From positions 13,268,001-13,332,000 of the forward strand of contig CM082580.2 of NCBI GenBank assembly GCA_040954595.2: a stretch of DNA of 64,000 nt. Direction: 5' to 3'. The DNA comes from Balanoglossus misakiensis. Lineage: Eukaryota; Hemichordata. Made by a program: the position numbers and the translations under genes. Below are positions 25,666 through 37,621 of this stretch, piece by piece. How positions within the stretch are numbered: position 1 is the first letter of the stretch; each line of letters begins with the position of its first letter. The notes below the pieces were generated by a model. The model had not been told where the DNA came from, made no database searches, and saw only the letters and a list, made by a program, of their open reading frames with translations.

Positions 25666-26494
25666 ACCAAGCACCTGCGGCAGATGATGTTCTGAACACC
25701 ACTCCACTCTAGCTGTAATGCAATATATCGGTCAGGCGGGTTTAATCGTGCGACTACTTCACGTTGCAATAGTTCGTCAGCTGAGATCAGATCAGTGATA
25801 TCGTAAAAAAAAATTGCAAAAGCGGGGCAGAAAAGAGAGACAGACAGCGTGAAAGAGATAGACAGACGGACAGACAGCTAGCTGGCTACACGCTGACAAC
25901 TTTCGTGATGGCTTAGCCCACAGAGATGTTCAAAACAAGAATATTAAATTCCACGACCCATATTTCGTCTGAACAAAAATCGCCCGCATACAAGATAACA
26001 TTTTCTGACCAAAATTCCATGATTGAATTTCCGCTCAGCTATTTTCTCTCTGTCGCTTGCGGTAGCTGCAGTTCCCAAAGTTGTTGGTGGCGTCATAAAA
26101 TCCTCCAGCACTGTCCAAGCAAAGACATGGCAGCCGATGGTGCAAGTAAATCACATCGTTGCCATGCTATTTGTCATACCCGCCGTTGGTGGCGACATTA
26201 ACGATCTATTTCAGAAGTCAAAACCGAGTCTCGAAGGGTTGAATGCGACCGTTTTTAGATATTTTTAGCGGTGGACAAACATTATAGGGTCAACACAAAT
26301 TGTCTGGAGCGTCTAGACGTTGCCCACCTGTTCTAAGAGTGCAGAGCAGAATTGACCAATCACAAAAGTGCTGTTGTCTACAGGTGTGCAGAAGGTAATA
26401 GGCCAATCAAAATTGTTGGCTCTAAAGCATCCGTGCGAAGATTTCAAACACTTATTAAATAGCATATATTCACATACATGTATATATATACAAC

Positions 26495-26500
26495 TTTAAT
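26495..26500 (-). other. Candidate NCAPD3 polyadenylation signal
   Basis: ATTAAA on the minus strand lies about 180 bases beyond the NCAPD3 stop codon. It is the nearest recognised hexamer that would give a short 3' UTR; others may be used. Confidence 0.35.
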
Positions 26501-26676
26501 AATACACAAAAGAGAAAATATCATTTATATATACGTGAAATATTAAAAAATAACTTGATACAGAATACAAATTTCTAATGATTTAATATCTATTTTCTAC
26601 ACAAATACCCCATTTTTTTCCCCAATTCTACTCAAATCAAACCTGAACGCCACACATTAACAATGCCAGTGCCTTC

Positions 26677-28281
26677 TCATTTCTTTCTGTTTCTCGGTCT
26701 GGATGGGGCCGTCTCTTTTGCTTCATTTGCAGGACCACTGTGCAAGCCATCTGCCATATTTCTGGTGTTTCCACTTTTTGATCTGGTTGTTCTCTTTTCC
26801 TGTGGGTCTGCCTCCTCCGAGCTAGTGCCTGGATTGGTGCTGCCTCTAGAGGGCTTCCTATTACGTTCTGTTAAAACTTTGGAATCTTTAGGAGTTACAT
26901 GCCAAGTTCTTGGTCTTGGTGTTCTGTGCATAACAGAAATTGAATAAATATATTTTTTTTTAATTCAGCACAGTGGCATACCAAAATAATAATAAACGAG
27001 ATTACACACATGACACTGAAAATAAACCTGTGCTAATTATTGCAAATGGTAAAAGGTAACTTACGGATGTTCTGGGGAAAACATGCAGATTAAATCTTTC
27101 TTTCCGGCTGCTTGAGGGTCAACTTCTTCATCGGATTCCAGTCGAGGAAGGAAGCTGGCTGTACCTGGGACTAAACAAAAAGTCAACCAAATAGCATCAA
27201 CAGAGAGCAAGACACAAATTAACAGGCACTGAAAAAAATGTAATCAAACATGTTATGACTGGAAAACTTGACAATGACAATGGACTTACAGTCTTTGGGA
27301 CTAGCGTCACTGCAGAGTCTAATCGGCAGCGAAGTCGGTATTGGAGACGGTGGAACTATGCTGCTGATGTCGTTGTAAAACGTAATATTGGCGATGGACT
27401 TGTCTGGTGTACTGATCGCCCTGTCTGCTCTTCCTGGCTGTGAGCGAGTGGACATTGCTGGAGTCTGAAGTGTAAATGAATAGGTAATTAAGTTATATGT
27501 ACCAGATAAAGTCCATTGTACATGTATCATCACCATCTCTTTGACCTTTTGGCCTTATATTATTGATCACACTTGTAGAGCAAAACAGAGTTTTTCTACT
27601 CAGGCTGGGGTGCACATGTAATTGTGAGTTGCCTTTTTTTCAGATAAGAGCTACCCACTCTGAAATCTGGTGGTTTGGTGACCCGTTTAGCTGGCGTTGT
27701 CCTCTCACTTGCAACTTCACTGTCCGCTTGCTGGCCACGGTTTTCTTCCCGAGGGTGTGTGCCTCTACGTGACTTGGCAGAGGCTGGTTGCTCTGTTGGA
27801 TTGGCCGCTGCACGTTCTAGTTCTGGTGTTGGGAAGGGCTTCAGCACTGATCTGTGTTCGTTGATATTATGGATGTCCGAGAGACTCTTGCTTCGCCGCT
27901 TGTTGATTTCTTCAATCACTTTCTTTGCCGAGTTATGAATTGCAAAGGAGGCAAGATTTCGATTCCTGTAAAATAAACAAGCACAAAAATTTCCAACCTT
28001 GTTTAAATTCAAAGTATATTTTTCCATAAAGAACTACACAGAACTATTTTACACTAATGGACCATTCTTACAAGTCAGTGTGGTATCAATATCTCCATGG
28101 CAATTGTGATAATCCAACAATATTTTTATTTTTACCTTTGAGTGTTGAGAGGTGTACGCATTGGTGGTATCGGTGCACTGTTGGGTCTGGGTAGGCTTGA
28201 CGGGGTGGGTACGTTGTGTGCGCTTCTGGGTCTGCTAGCGCTTTGTGGGGTGGCCACATTGGGTGAAGACCTGGCTGTAGT
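26677..28281 (-). CDS. NCAPD3: NCAPD3 C-terminal regulatory tail exons
   Basis: Five exons (28136-28281, 27659-27965, 27290-27464, 27065-27170, 26677-26923) encode a long, largely disordered tail rich in S, T, P, R and K. It contains several proline-directed sites, including [10 protein letters not shown], equivalent to the human RAISTPEKSI segment. In human CAP-D3, mitotic Cdk1 phosphorylation in this tail recruits Plk1, and an S-T-P core is the polo-box pattern. The protein ends in a basic cluster (SRPRNRKK). The tail accounts for most of the length excess over human. Confidence 0.88.
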
Positions 28282-31200
28282 CTGAAATTCAGTGCCAAGA
28301 ATAATGTTACTCTCTCATTACACACTCAAAAATTAGAGTTAGTTGTCAAACCATAAGAAAGAAAGGAACAAAAAGACCACACTGATGTGCCTACTGACCG
28401 GTGTTCCTCTTGGTGACAACATACTCTGTCTTGATCTCCTCAAATTCTTCTCTTTTTCCAGTCTGTCTTTCTGTTTTTGCTCTTCTTCAAATTTCCTCAG
28501 ATCAAACTCAATTTCACTTGCAAGCTGTCTGTCTGCTGCAAGGATGTCTGCAATAATAAAAGAGGAAAAAAGAGATGGTGATTCAAACTTGGATGTTTGC
28601 AAGGTAAACCATTGTCTGAGAACGGAGAAGTGGGTGGGGGAGTTGACCTACCCTTAAGTTCATTCTTGTATTCTTTCATGACTGAAGCAAGGTAAAGCAT
28701 GAGATCCCTCAGCACTGGTGATCGGTGTTTCTCCAGCTGTAGGTCAGAAAAACGTATTGAGATGTTGTTAGAATTTGAAAATTAAAAAACAACAGACAGT
28801 TGAATGGACACACATACAGCAGAACTATTTTCAATCGTATCAAATATGTTCAACTGTACTCACCATATGTTTCAAGGAGATGATAATAGGCACAATATTT
28901 TCTATGACATTCTTCTTCACAGCGTGGCTAATAATTGTGGTTTTGATCTTCTGCGCTGCCGCCCCAGCTACGTCCACTGTTTCTTCTTCCATCTCATCAG
29001 GCGATCGGGTTTTCAACGATCGCAGCTTGATTTCCTGGAAGTGAAGAAGGAGTAATCGGTCAATCACACTGCTTTTTCGATGGTGTGGTTGAATCCAATA
29101 TACAGGGAAATTGGGATGATTGGGTTATAAAGCCATGCTGTACTTTTTAAAGAGATGAGTACACACTGAATTTACCTTTGATGAGAGTATAGCCAAGGCA
29201 TCTTTCAGCAGGTCCTGAGAATCTTCATCATACGGCATAGCATTATCTACCAAACCACCAAGAATCTGAAGAAGATGTAGAATTATTTAATGCTTGGACT
29301 GCCAAGGGTGCCAGATATACTGCTACATTTATAAACTAGTCACTCGTGGCCTTTGGAATAATTAAAAAAAAAAGACTTGATTGCATACCTCTTGGCAAAG
29401 TTTCGCTGTAATTTGAAATCTGTGCTCGTCATTCATGTTTTCCAGCAGAAACTTGTAAATCTTCATTCTCTTTGCACTGTTCTGTTTGCCCTTCAGAGAA
29501 AACAGCTTTCTTTCCCTGTCAGTCTGTGCAAACTTGTTGTACACTGCAAAGTATAGACATAAACAGAGGAACACATGTCAATAGGGACTGCTATAGCACA
29601 GGATTGCTCAATTCCATAGTTACATCAGTAAGCATTGTGGAAATTTCTAACAAAATCTACTTCTGATTGCAGAGCAATAATTCTAGGTTGGGGAAAAAAG
29701 GACAGCTGTGCTGAGCCAGTGTAGAAACAAATGAACCTACCATTATGGTTGTTGTATTCATTGAAATGAAAGACACATTCTACAAAGTGGTTGAAGAACA
29801 TCAAAGGATGTCGCTTGCCAAGTAGAGTCCCCATACAGAATTCAACTGTTAAAATAAAAAAAAATACGTCTGATGCTGTGTACTGATGAAGATAAAAACT
29901 GAAACGTCTCCTACTAACCACAAATGTAATTATTACAGTATCTTACCAAATTGTCTGATTTCTTCCACATCGTCAACAAGAGCCGAGATGAATCGGTAGA
30001 AAAGCACACCCTTCCATTTGATATAGTCCTCCTGAAGTGAAATTTTATGGTACTCGTTAATTATTTAATCCATGAGACTTTTGGCAACAAGATGGGAACA
30101 TTACACAGTTTTTTAAAATGACGCTACACTGATTGATCTGCATCACTGAGATTCAAACAGGGAAATTTGCACTGACCTGAAGCAGATGTGTGACCATAGT
30201 GAGTGTCTGTTTCCTCACCAGTGGATGTTCATCTCGGACACAGGCGGCGATGTTGGGAATGTATCGATCAACAAGACTAGGATACCTGCATCATAAACAA
30301 TTTGACTATTAACCCTTTCACCACCATGGGTTGGTCCCAATCTATTGTTTTTTGTGGTAAAGTTGGATCACAATAAAGGGAACTGGGGGTGAAAGGGTTA
30401 AATATACTGACCTCACACACAGATCGCACAGAATGATGACAGCATTGCAACGGATGGAAGCCAATGCTGATTCCTCCAATTCTTTGGCCAGTGGTGCAAT
30501 GGCCTGCTTGGCCAGGCTTTCGTCGACCAGATACAGCTTGCCAAGGGTGTTTAGAGCAAATGCCTGGACACGGTCTGATAGGTTGGAGTTGTGCAATTGA
30601 CTCAGGGGAATCTGAGAGCTTTGTGATGGCTGCGATGATTGAGACTGTTGGGAAAGCTTCACTGAAAATTGAAGAATTTATAAGTAGTTGTCAGTAAGAT
30701 GGTGATGATGATTATGATGATGGCAAGAAACCATACAGTCAAACAGTTATGCAAAATACTTGGAAGTGTGAACAACTTGAAATAGACTTACAATTGGCAG
30801 CTATCTTAGGGCCAGCCAAGATTGACAACACTAAAGTTTTGATGCGTCTAGGTACTTTATCTGGAGCAAGCTGAGGAAAAAAAGAGAAAGTATTATGTCC
30901 ACCATACATTCACATCTTATACTGATTTGTATGTTAATAAAATATGCAGTATGTTCTCTATCAACTTCAATCATTCTTTTAGAAAAAAGAAACTTACCTG
31001 AATGATTCCACCCAAAGTAAAGAGATAACAGTTGAGTTTATCTTCATCAACCTTGTTGGGGGTCTCAGACAACAGGACGCTGGACAAATACTTATCACAC
31101 TCAGACATTAACTCTACACGCCAACTATTGGTTACCGAATCATCTGTTAGGGTGTTACACAGCTGTCAAGGGGAATCATGAGAGATTTTGTGAGATTGTG

Positions 31201-34200
31201 AGTAATTCTTGAGATATTGCATATCTTACTCTGAGAAGGGTTTTATGCATGGAGAGAATTCTGAAGACAAACATGTTCTGAGACATCCAGCTCAAAAACA
31301 CACACCTGGCAAAGTGCATCTGTAACAGCTAAGATCACACTGGGTGATGCTGTAAACTTCTTCAAAAGATTTTTGAAATCCTTGATGAACTTCTCCTTGA
31401 GGTCAACACCAAGGTGCTTGGCAGTGTAACCAATGACATTGACCACATGTACCAGTGTGTTAGACGTGATACTGGCATTTCCAGATTTGAAATCTTCCCA
31501 GCATTTATGGATGAATGAGTGATCAAGCTTAGGGCAGTGTCTGGCTACCATGGACAGCAGAATCCAGGCTCCCTGAAATGAGTAAACTCGCGTTAAGATA
31601 ATACTGAGATTCCAAATGTGTACTACTGCAGTGCACCAAATCTTACCATTCCAAACTTTTGTCGAAGTTTGCATAGGTTTTCTGTGGCAGGACTATCCCC
31701 AATAATGATATAGCTATCTCTGATCAAAGATATTTAAACTTTACAAAGCAAGACATCTTTGTTACTTACTGGACCATGGTCTGTGTTAGCATGGGTTATA
31801 AGTGAACTCATGATTCTTGGGGTCAGTTTACTCTGCTTAGCCCACTGCTGACATGCCTTCTGTAGGAAATATCTGTACAAATATTGAATGTTGGTGAAAA
31901 GAAATTAAACTGTGTATGTGGAAATTTTTGCTCAATGGAAAGTCAGGGAAAACGTACACTGTGTTGGAATGTGAATCATAAATTGGCACACAGGTGCAAT
32001 GTGCTTCACATCAGCACAGAGGGCACACTCCTCACCTATACTCTTCCTGTTCTTCTCTGGCTATCTTGTTCATGATATCCCACATCATGTTGTTCTCAGC
32101 AGAGATGGTCCTCTCAAAAGACACGATGTTGTTTAGGAACACATTCTCCATGATGTCCAAGCATTTCTCCTGGCAACCCTGCTCCCTGTCTGTTACCATG
32201 GGAACCACACCGTCTATCCACATGCTGAAAGAAGCAGGTCAAAGGTGAAGATGAGCTGATGCGGAGGATGGAATTCTATCTACGAGCGCTGCAAACCCCG
32301 TCCAACAAAATGCAAACCATTTCAATCATAACAGTCTTCCTTATCATTGTCAAAAGGCAATTTCCAGAAATTTTGAAAAACTGACATTATGAATAAACTC
32401 AAAACTTCCTCCTACCTCTGTAAAACGTTGGATTCTGGTTTGGCAAGGAGCAGTCCAGTTAGAGATATCATGGCTTGCTTTCTGACAGACAAAGCTGCAT
32501 CTTGGCATTTGACTCGAATGACTTGGATGTCCTCTTTGCTGATATTGGCCATGTCAAGCTTTATGATGCTCTCAATAGCCTGCAGTACACATATAAAGTC
32601 GTCATAAGAAATCAAGATAGAAAGAAAAATGACAATATTTTTTGGAATTATGTGTGTTTTTACTTGTAGCAGGCCCTCTCATATTGCAACATGCACACAC
32701 CTGAACACAGTCACAGAACAATGATACATGTAAACATTTACCTGGATGGCTGATTTTCGAACACCAGACTTCTCATCACTAGCTCTCTTTCTCAGCATTG
32801 CTAAGGTTGCCTTTGCTGTGAGAAATAAAAAATTAAATGTTTTCATTCACGAAAGGCACACAAATGCTAACAGTAATGACAGTCTAACTGTGCTTGTTTT
32901 TTATCCTGTTTCAACAAGGCCTGCAAGTGCAAACTATGAAAAGCAGATTACCTGTATTGGCCTTTTCGGAAGCATCAACAGACAAATTAATAGAAGTGTT
33001 TGGCGTAACCTGGTTGCCGGGTGTGGTGCATGGTGTCACCAGGTTGCTAGGTGTTCCCATTGATGGAGAGGCCATGTCATTACTCTTTTCCCCCTGAAAA
33101 TAAAAGCATTGGGATCAGAGTGTAGTGTTCAATAATTTACTTTGATTACAAAATGTTGTATTTTTATTTTCCACTTTTTTCGCAACTGACTTACCCACTT
33201 TTCCAAGACAAGGAAAAACAACAAAGATCAACAGTTCACAACATTTAAACACTTACACTGCCAGGGTTCACAATGGGCTTGATTCTGATGGCATCGGCTG
33301 GCGTGTAGAGCGTTGGACAGAAAAGCTGCATGATGATATCTTGCATAGCTCCTCCACTGGATGAGATGCAGTTGGCAAAACAGGACAAGGCTTTGGATCG
33401 TACGCTGAAATGCAGGGAAGATACAGGGAGTGAGGTTTGGGGAAAGCCTAGTATATTAGTGTAAGTGCACACAGGAATCTTTCTCTTTCCTGTTCATCTA
33501 CTTTTCAGAATTAAAAAATTGATTAAGTGTACTTACACGGCTGACTTATCACTACATCTTGACAAAATGATGTTCTGAAGTAGATATTGATGTGACAGAC
33601 AGGCAGCTACCTCAGGAGTTGTGTTCTCTGTGTATAGAAGTTAATTAAACATCAATAATGGAACAATGTGTAATGAGAGGGGAGTGCTACTTTAATATAG
33701 AAAAGGATGAGAGGTGATATAAAATAACTGACCATCAGGTTGTCTTGTTGGTTTATCCAGCAACTGTCCAGCTGTCTCCAGTGAACTCATACGATGTCCA
33801 GTCTGAAATAAAGCAATGGAAAAATCTAATAAATTTGCAATTTAAATCACATTTGAAAATTAGCAGCGTCTGTGTATCTTTTTGCACATAAAGACAGACA
33901 TTGCCGGGTTGACTTTAACAAATTCACATCTCACCTTTGAGTGTTTTGAGTTCTTCACAAGCCACTGCAGGAAACGAACATAAGCTGCAGTTGGCAACTT
34001 CTCCAGTATGGTGACAACAGCCTCCGAAACTTTACTCCGGTATTCTGCCTTATCCGGGACTTTCCAACTGACGTTTTGAAGCAAAGTGTGCACTGGTTTC
34101 AATGCTGTCTCTCCTCGAGTGTCAATTAAGTAGCTAAATTTGGAGGGGGAAATCGAAATGTTTTAGCCTCATTGCTGTTATACCTTGGTTCAAACTTACT

Positions 34201-36849
34201 GTTACATATTATGGCATGGGTGAAACCATATACAGTAATATAGTTCTACATTTGGATTTTAACCAGAGTTGATTGCCTCACTCACCAGACGAATGCCACA
34301 GCATGGTTCTTCACTGTCTGCACGGGTTTTGGAATGGTTGTTGCAGCAACAGCACCGTTCTCACCCATCAACATGAGAATGCTGGGTACAAGCTTCCCCA
34401 AGACCTGAACAATCACAAAATGTCCAAAAACAATGAATGCACATTTAACAGATTCGCGTGACTTGCATGTAAAGTTTTATCATATATGACAAGAAATAGA
34501 TGAACCTTTTAAGAACATGTATAGTCGACACTTATCTAAAGTAACAGGAGCTGATGTCTGCAATGTATCAAGGCTTGCAACTTCGTAAGGACTTTTAGGG
34601 TGACTACAGCAGTACAAGGTAACCCATTCAAAGAAAAAAAGGTGTGAACATGCATCATGTAGAGATGTATCTGTAACTTGCCTGGATTAATGTGTTTTCT
34701 ACTTTGCCATGAAGTTGGTTACAATACGCAGCTAAAGCAGAGTAGGCTAACAGACTCATACAGCTGATGTCCCTAAGATCTCTACAGAAAGAAAAAAGAA
34801 TAAGAAGTTAGTAGTAAAGGAGTCATGAGAATAAGGACTTGTCATGCCTAAATTCAACTTAACTTGTTCAAATCCCACACTGGAAGTGGATTCAGATGTT
34901 TTGGATGTTACTCACTCATCAGGGTCAAAGTGACCTTCTGAAAGTTCCACATCTATCTTGCACATCTCAGCTAGTATTTGTGTCATGTGATCCGTGGCCT
35001 GGTCAGAATGTTTCAGAGAAAAACTTTTCAGCAGTCGGACCAGCTCCTGTCACAAAGTAAACATGATAGGGTATACATGAGTCATGATATAACTTATTGT
35101 TATTGATGTCACTTTTTCAAATACCAGGATTTTCAAGGAGAGTATGAACAATGCAAATTAGTCCTCACTTTCACCAAATCTAGAAGCTTTCTTTTGATCT
35201 GGATAATCTCTTGCGGTGTAAGTTCAAAAGCTTCGCTGTCATCATCACTGTCCATTCCAAAGTCCTCATCTATGTCTTCCTCAGCATGGTTGTCTCTCCG
35301 AGCCTGTTTTCCTCTTCTGTTGCCTCCCTGACTGGATGGTCTGACGTCATCGCCACGTTTGCGCTTACCACCACTGCCTGTATACCCCAAGGGAAATACA
35401 TATGAGTGGCATTTCAGGTAGAAGTCCAAATAAAATTCGTGGAAACTGATGGCAATGGTATAACATGCTCAGTCACATACATTTTAGCCAAACAAGTACC
35501 CCAGTGCTTAGATGAGACTTATCAAACATCTGATTGTAAAATAAGTGAAAATATCAATCTCAAAGCAACAGTTGTCTTGAAATTAACTCACCACATTCTG
35601 GCCACAGCTTCAAAACATCTACTGCCTTTTGGAACAACACTGGATGGAAGACCTTGTATGCTACACTCCCTGTTGAAACAATGAACAATCAATCAATTAT
35701 AATTCCCCCCACCCAATTCAGGGTATACGTCAGCCAGCAAAGGATTGTGGAAGTATCTTCAACATCAGATGACTCAAGGTTAAACTTTCATAATTACCTG
35801 GTATTGAAGTAAGAATAAAATAGATGTTTGCTGACAATGCAGCTGCTTGCTTCCGGTGTCCGCTGGATCTTCTAGGACAGCTGATGAAATAGTGCAACAA
35901 GGCAATGAGTGTCCGAGATGACTGTCCATCTTCTGTGAGAGCATGCCAAAACCCTGAGAGAAGTTCAAATTGACTTATATGTTATGATGCTGAATACTTC
36001 TATGTTATATTGGAATAGAATAGAAACACTTCGAGGCCCAAGAGAATATTCTATCACTGTTATCAGGGGTTCGGGTCTGTATGCAACTTATTGCAGCTAC
36101 TCAAAGAATAGCTGTACAGCTCAGTAGCTCTAGGTTTTGCCTGTTAATTTGTGTGTACGTGTCTATTACTTTCTAACACACAAACCAACAGGCAAAACCC
36201 CAAGCTACTGAAATGTACAACACGAAATCTTACCCTGTGAAGTAGAATCACGCCCACTTCTTGCCCATGGTGTAAACACTGACACCACTCTCCCTAGGTG
36301 TGCAACGTAGTAATTCTCGTCTTTAATACTCTGTTCCAGTTTCTCTGGTATGGGTTCATTTTCTAAAAAGTCACCGTCCCAAACACTGTCTACGAACTCT
36401 GCAAGCAAAAGTTGAAAAGGCTTTCTGTGAAGTGTTGTTTTGCTTTGTTTTGATACTGTATCCCATCACTTATAATCATGTCTTAATCGATTAAGACATC
36501 AACAAAGTAGCATAAATAAATGTATGATAACCAGGTTGTACTGGCAATATATATTGCTAGAATACTTGGACTGTGCAGCACGAATTGTTTGGAAATATCA
36601 AAATCAGAGGATGGATGATTATCATCCAGGTGTGTAGGAGGACCCAGCTGATTCAGACGCACAGGCACCCAGCAGATGAATGAATAGAATAAAAACTTAT
36701 TTCTTCAAATAAATGTCTTTCATAGACTATATCTTTCAACACATAACATAATGTTTCCATCATCTCACACCGTTACTACGCATACCTTCACTCAGCTCCG
36801 ACAATCTCAAGTTTTGTAGTGCTTGTAAAGTTTGGTTAGCGTCGGCCAT
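26677..36849 (-). CDS. NCAPD3: Condensin-2 complex subunit D3
   Basis: NCAPD3 is the HEAT-repeat subunit of condensin II, the nuclear complex that compacts mitotic chromosomes. Thirty-four phase-consistent coding exons run from 36786-36849 (ATG) through 36234-36398, 35798-35953, 35592-35669, 35169-35377, 34916-35046, 34682-34781, 34286-34404, 33935-34133, 33733-33802, 33537-33627, 33257-33404, 32952-33093, 32742-32815, 32416-32579, 32036-32224, 31770-31872, 31306-31572, 30998-31162, 30792-30870, 30412-30661, 30177-30285, 29947-30031, 29741-29845, 29389-29543, 29176-29265, 28864-29034, 28652-28736, 28399-28547, 28136-28281, 27659-27965, 27290-27464, 27065-27170 to 26677-26923 (stop). Total 4893 nt, 1630 residues (human about 1500). 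Hallmarks recalled from human: [51 protein letters not shown] and ISTPDKSI. An acidic/basic linker (KRKRGDD, then a D/E run) follows the first HEAT block. One intron uses a GC donor. Confidence 0.97.
29741..30661 (-). CDS. NCAPD3: NCAPD3 exons 21-24: Cnd1 (condensin subunit 1) region
   Basis: Exons 30412-30661, 30177-30285, 29947-30031 and 29741-29845 encode roughly residues 905-1087, the most conserved block of D2/D3 condensin subunits. They contain [12 protein letters not shown], an [12 protein letters not shown] helix, [19 protein letters not shown] and [18 protein letters not shown]. These are paired HEAT helices. Exon 21 opens with a low-complexity [10 protein letters not shown] loop that is not part of the fold. 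Confidence 0.93.
30309..30401. mobile_element. Short palindromic MITE-like element in an NCAPD3 intron
   Basis: The 93-bp segment starts ttaaccctttcaccacc and ends gggggtgaaagggttaa, so its termini are inverted repeats of about 15 bp. It has no coding capacity. It lies in the intron between exons 21 and 22. A stretch nearly identical to the reverse complement of its right end (accctttcacccccagttccct) recurs at about 45771-45793 in a BICRA intron, so this is a dispersed family. Confidence 0.6.
34680..34681 (-). other. NCAPD3: GC donor of a GC-AG intron in NCAPD3
   Basis: Exon 7 ends ...TTAATCCAG at 34682 and the intron begins GCAAGT instead of GTAAGT. The reading frame (TLIQ|VLGKLV) and the CAG|GCAAGT context fit a bona fide GC-AG intron, a class that normally has a strong surrounding consensus like this one. 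Confidence 0.75.
36122..36210. repeat. Long inverted repeat (hairpin) in NCAPD3 intron 2
   Basis: Left arm 36122-36157 (cagtagctctaggttttgcc...) and right arm 36174-36210 (...ggcaaaaccccaagctactg) are near-perfect reverse complements of about 36 bp around a ~16-base loop. As RNA on either strand this folds into an ~89-nt hairpin of pre-miRNA size. It could be a fold-back transposon remnant or a small-RNA precursor; the sequence does not decide. Confidence 0.7.
36786..36849 (-). CDS. NCAPD3: NCAPD3 first coding exon
   Basis: The start is ATGGCCGACGCTAACC at 36849, encoding [21 protein letters not shown], and the donor is GAAG|GTATGC in phase 1. It joins exon 2 ([16 protein letters not shown]), which matches the human WVDTVWELDFTETEP segment. 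The start codon sits inside AAGATGGCCG, a YY1-type motif. No in-frame upstream ATG was seen before the promoter region. Confidence 0.85.
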
Positions 36850-37621
36850 CTTTGGTTTTTTGAGTCACCCGCCAAAAGTAAGTTTTCCAGGACGGTACCA
36901 TGATATAATCGTAATGAAGAGGGGTGAACCCGTCGATTCAAAATTCCAAGGTCAATTCAGAAATATTAATAAACAATTCAAATCTATATGGACCAATCAA
37001 TACTGATACATGATTTAAGAAGTGGTGTTTTGTGACTGGTTACGTCTAAACGAATTATCGGTGCCTCCATTTATGCATTATTTTCATTCGTGTTTATTTC
37101 CCCGTCAGGCAAATGGGCAAGTCTGTTGGTTGGGTCAAAGGTAATGTTTGTTGGAACTTTGCGTCACCGAAAATAGAAATGTAAGGTTATCGCCGTTTTG
37201 ATTACCAATTTTATAACTAAATGGATATTTAGATCACTTTAAAATAACTGTTAGAGTTTGATACGTGTCAAATGAATTGCTTTTAACACATTTTTAGAAA
37301 TGACGTCATAGGGTTGGTCAATAGGCCCCTGTAATGAAGATTAGGAAATCCGGCGGACCATACCACTGAGTAATTAGCAGGGGTGGTTCATGATGTCATC
37401 GCCACGTGAACTTCGGATATTTTCCACGTTTTTCTTTTTGGAATTATACAAAGTCTCAAATAAATAAAGTTGATAACCAATTTCTTGTTTCGAATCTTAT
37501 TTTTGCACACATGAGTACATAATTCCCATTAATATACATTTATACTCTGCGGCAATTATGCCATGGTCCCCTTTTGTTGGTCGTGCGTGGGCCCAGTGTA
37601 TGTAAGGCACGCTACATGACG
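36843..37621. promoter_or_regulatory. Divergent NCAPD3/BICRA promoter region
   Basis: The NCAPD3 start codon (minus, 36849) and the likely first BICRA splice donor (plus, after 37621) are under 800 bp apart. The interval contains a YY1-like motif over the NCAPD3 ATG (36843-36852), a TGACGTCA palindrome (37301-37308), an E-box CACGTG (37403-37408) and CCAAT-type sequences near 36992 and 37204. A shared bidirectional promoter for two broadly expressed chromatin genes is inferred; no TATA box was identified. Confidence 0.5.
37562..37621 (+). other. BICRA: Candidate BICRA non-coding first exon (3' part)
   Basis: The sequence ending ...gctacatgacg is followed by GTGAGTGC at 37622, a strong donor. 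BICRA coding starts in an exon preceded by an acceptor at 39550, so at least one upstream non-coding exon must exist, and this is the best-placed donor. The true start of the exon is unknown; the left boundary given here is arbitrary. Confidence 0.3.

Larger units (their letters stand above)
10328..26676. other. 16-kb stretch with no recognised gene
   Basis: No exon here could be assigned to a family. Visible contents are G or C homopolymers (14681-14691, 16910-16924, 24064-24078), a CAAA run near 24517-24537, a GACA-type run near 25838-25880, the 39-bp minisatellite at 17701-17925, and isolated regulatory-like motifs (entries below). Open frames of up to about 120 codons exist on both strands, but they overlap and lack linked in-phase partners. 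The last few hundred bases (26277-26676) are probably the NCAPD3 3' UTR. Lineage-specific genes with short exons could be hidden here. Confidence 0.5.

Noticed and set aside
26021-26268. Plus-strand frame starting with a hydrophobic, signal-peptide-like segment
   Set aside because: It opens at TTG after a stop with no ATG, has no recognised domain, and lies next to the NCAPD3 3' end. I treat it as fortuitous.
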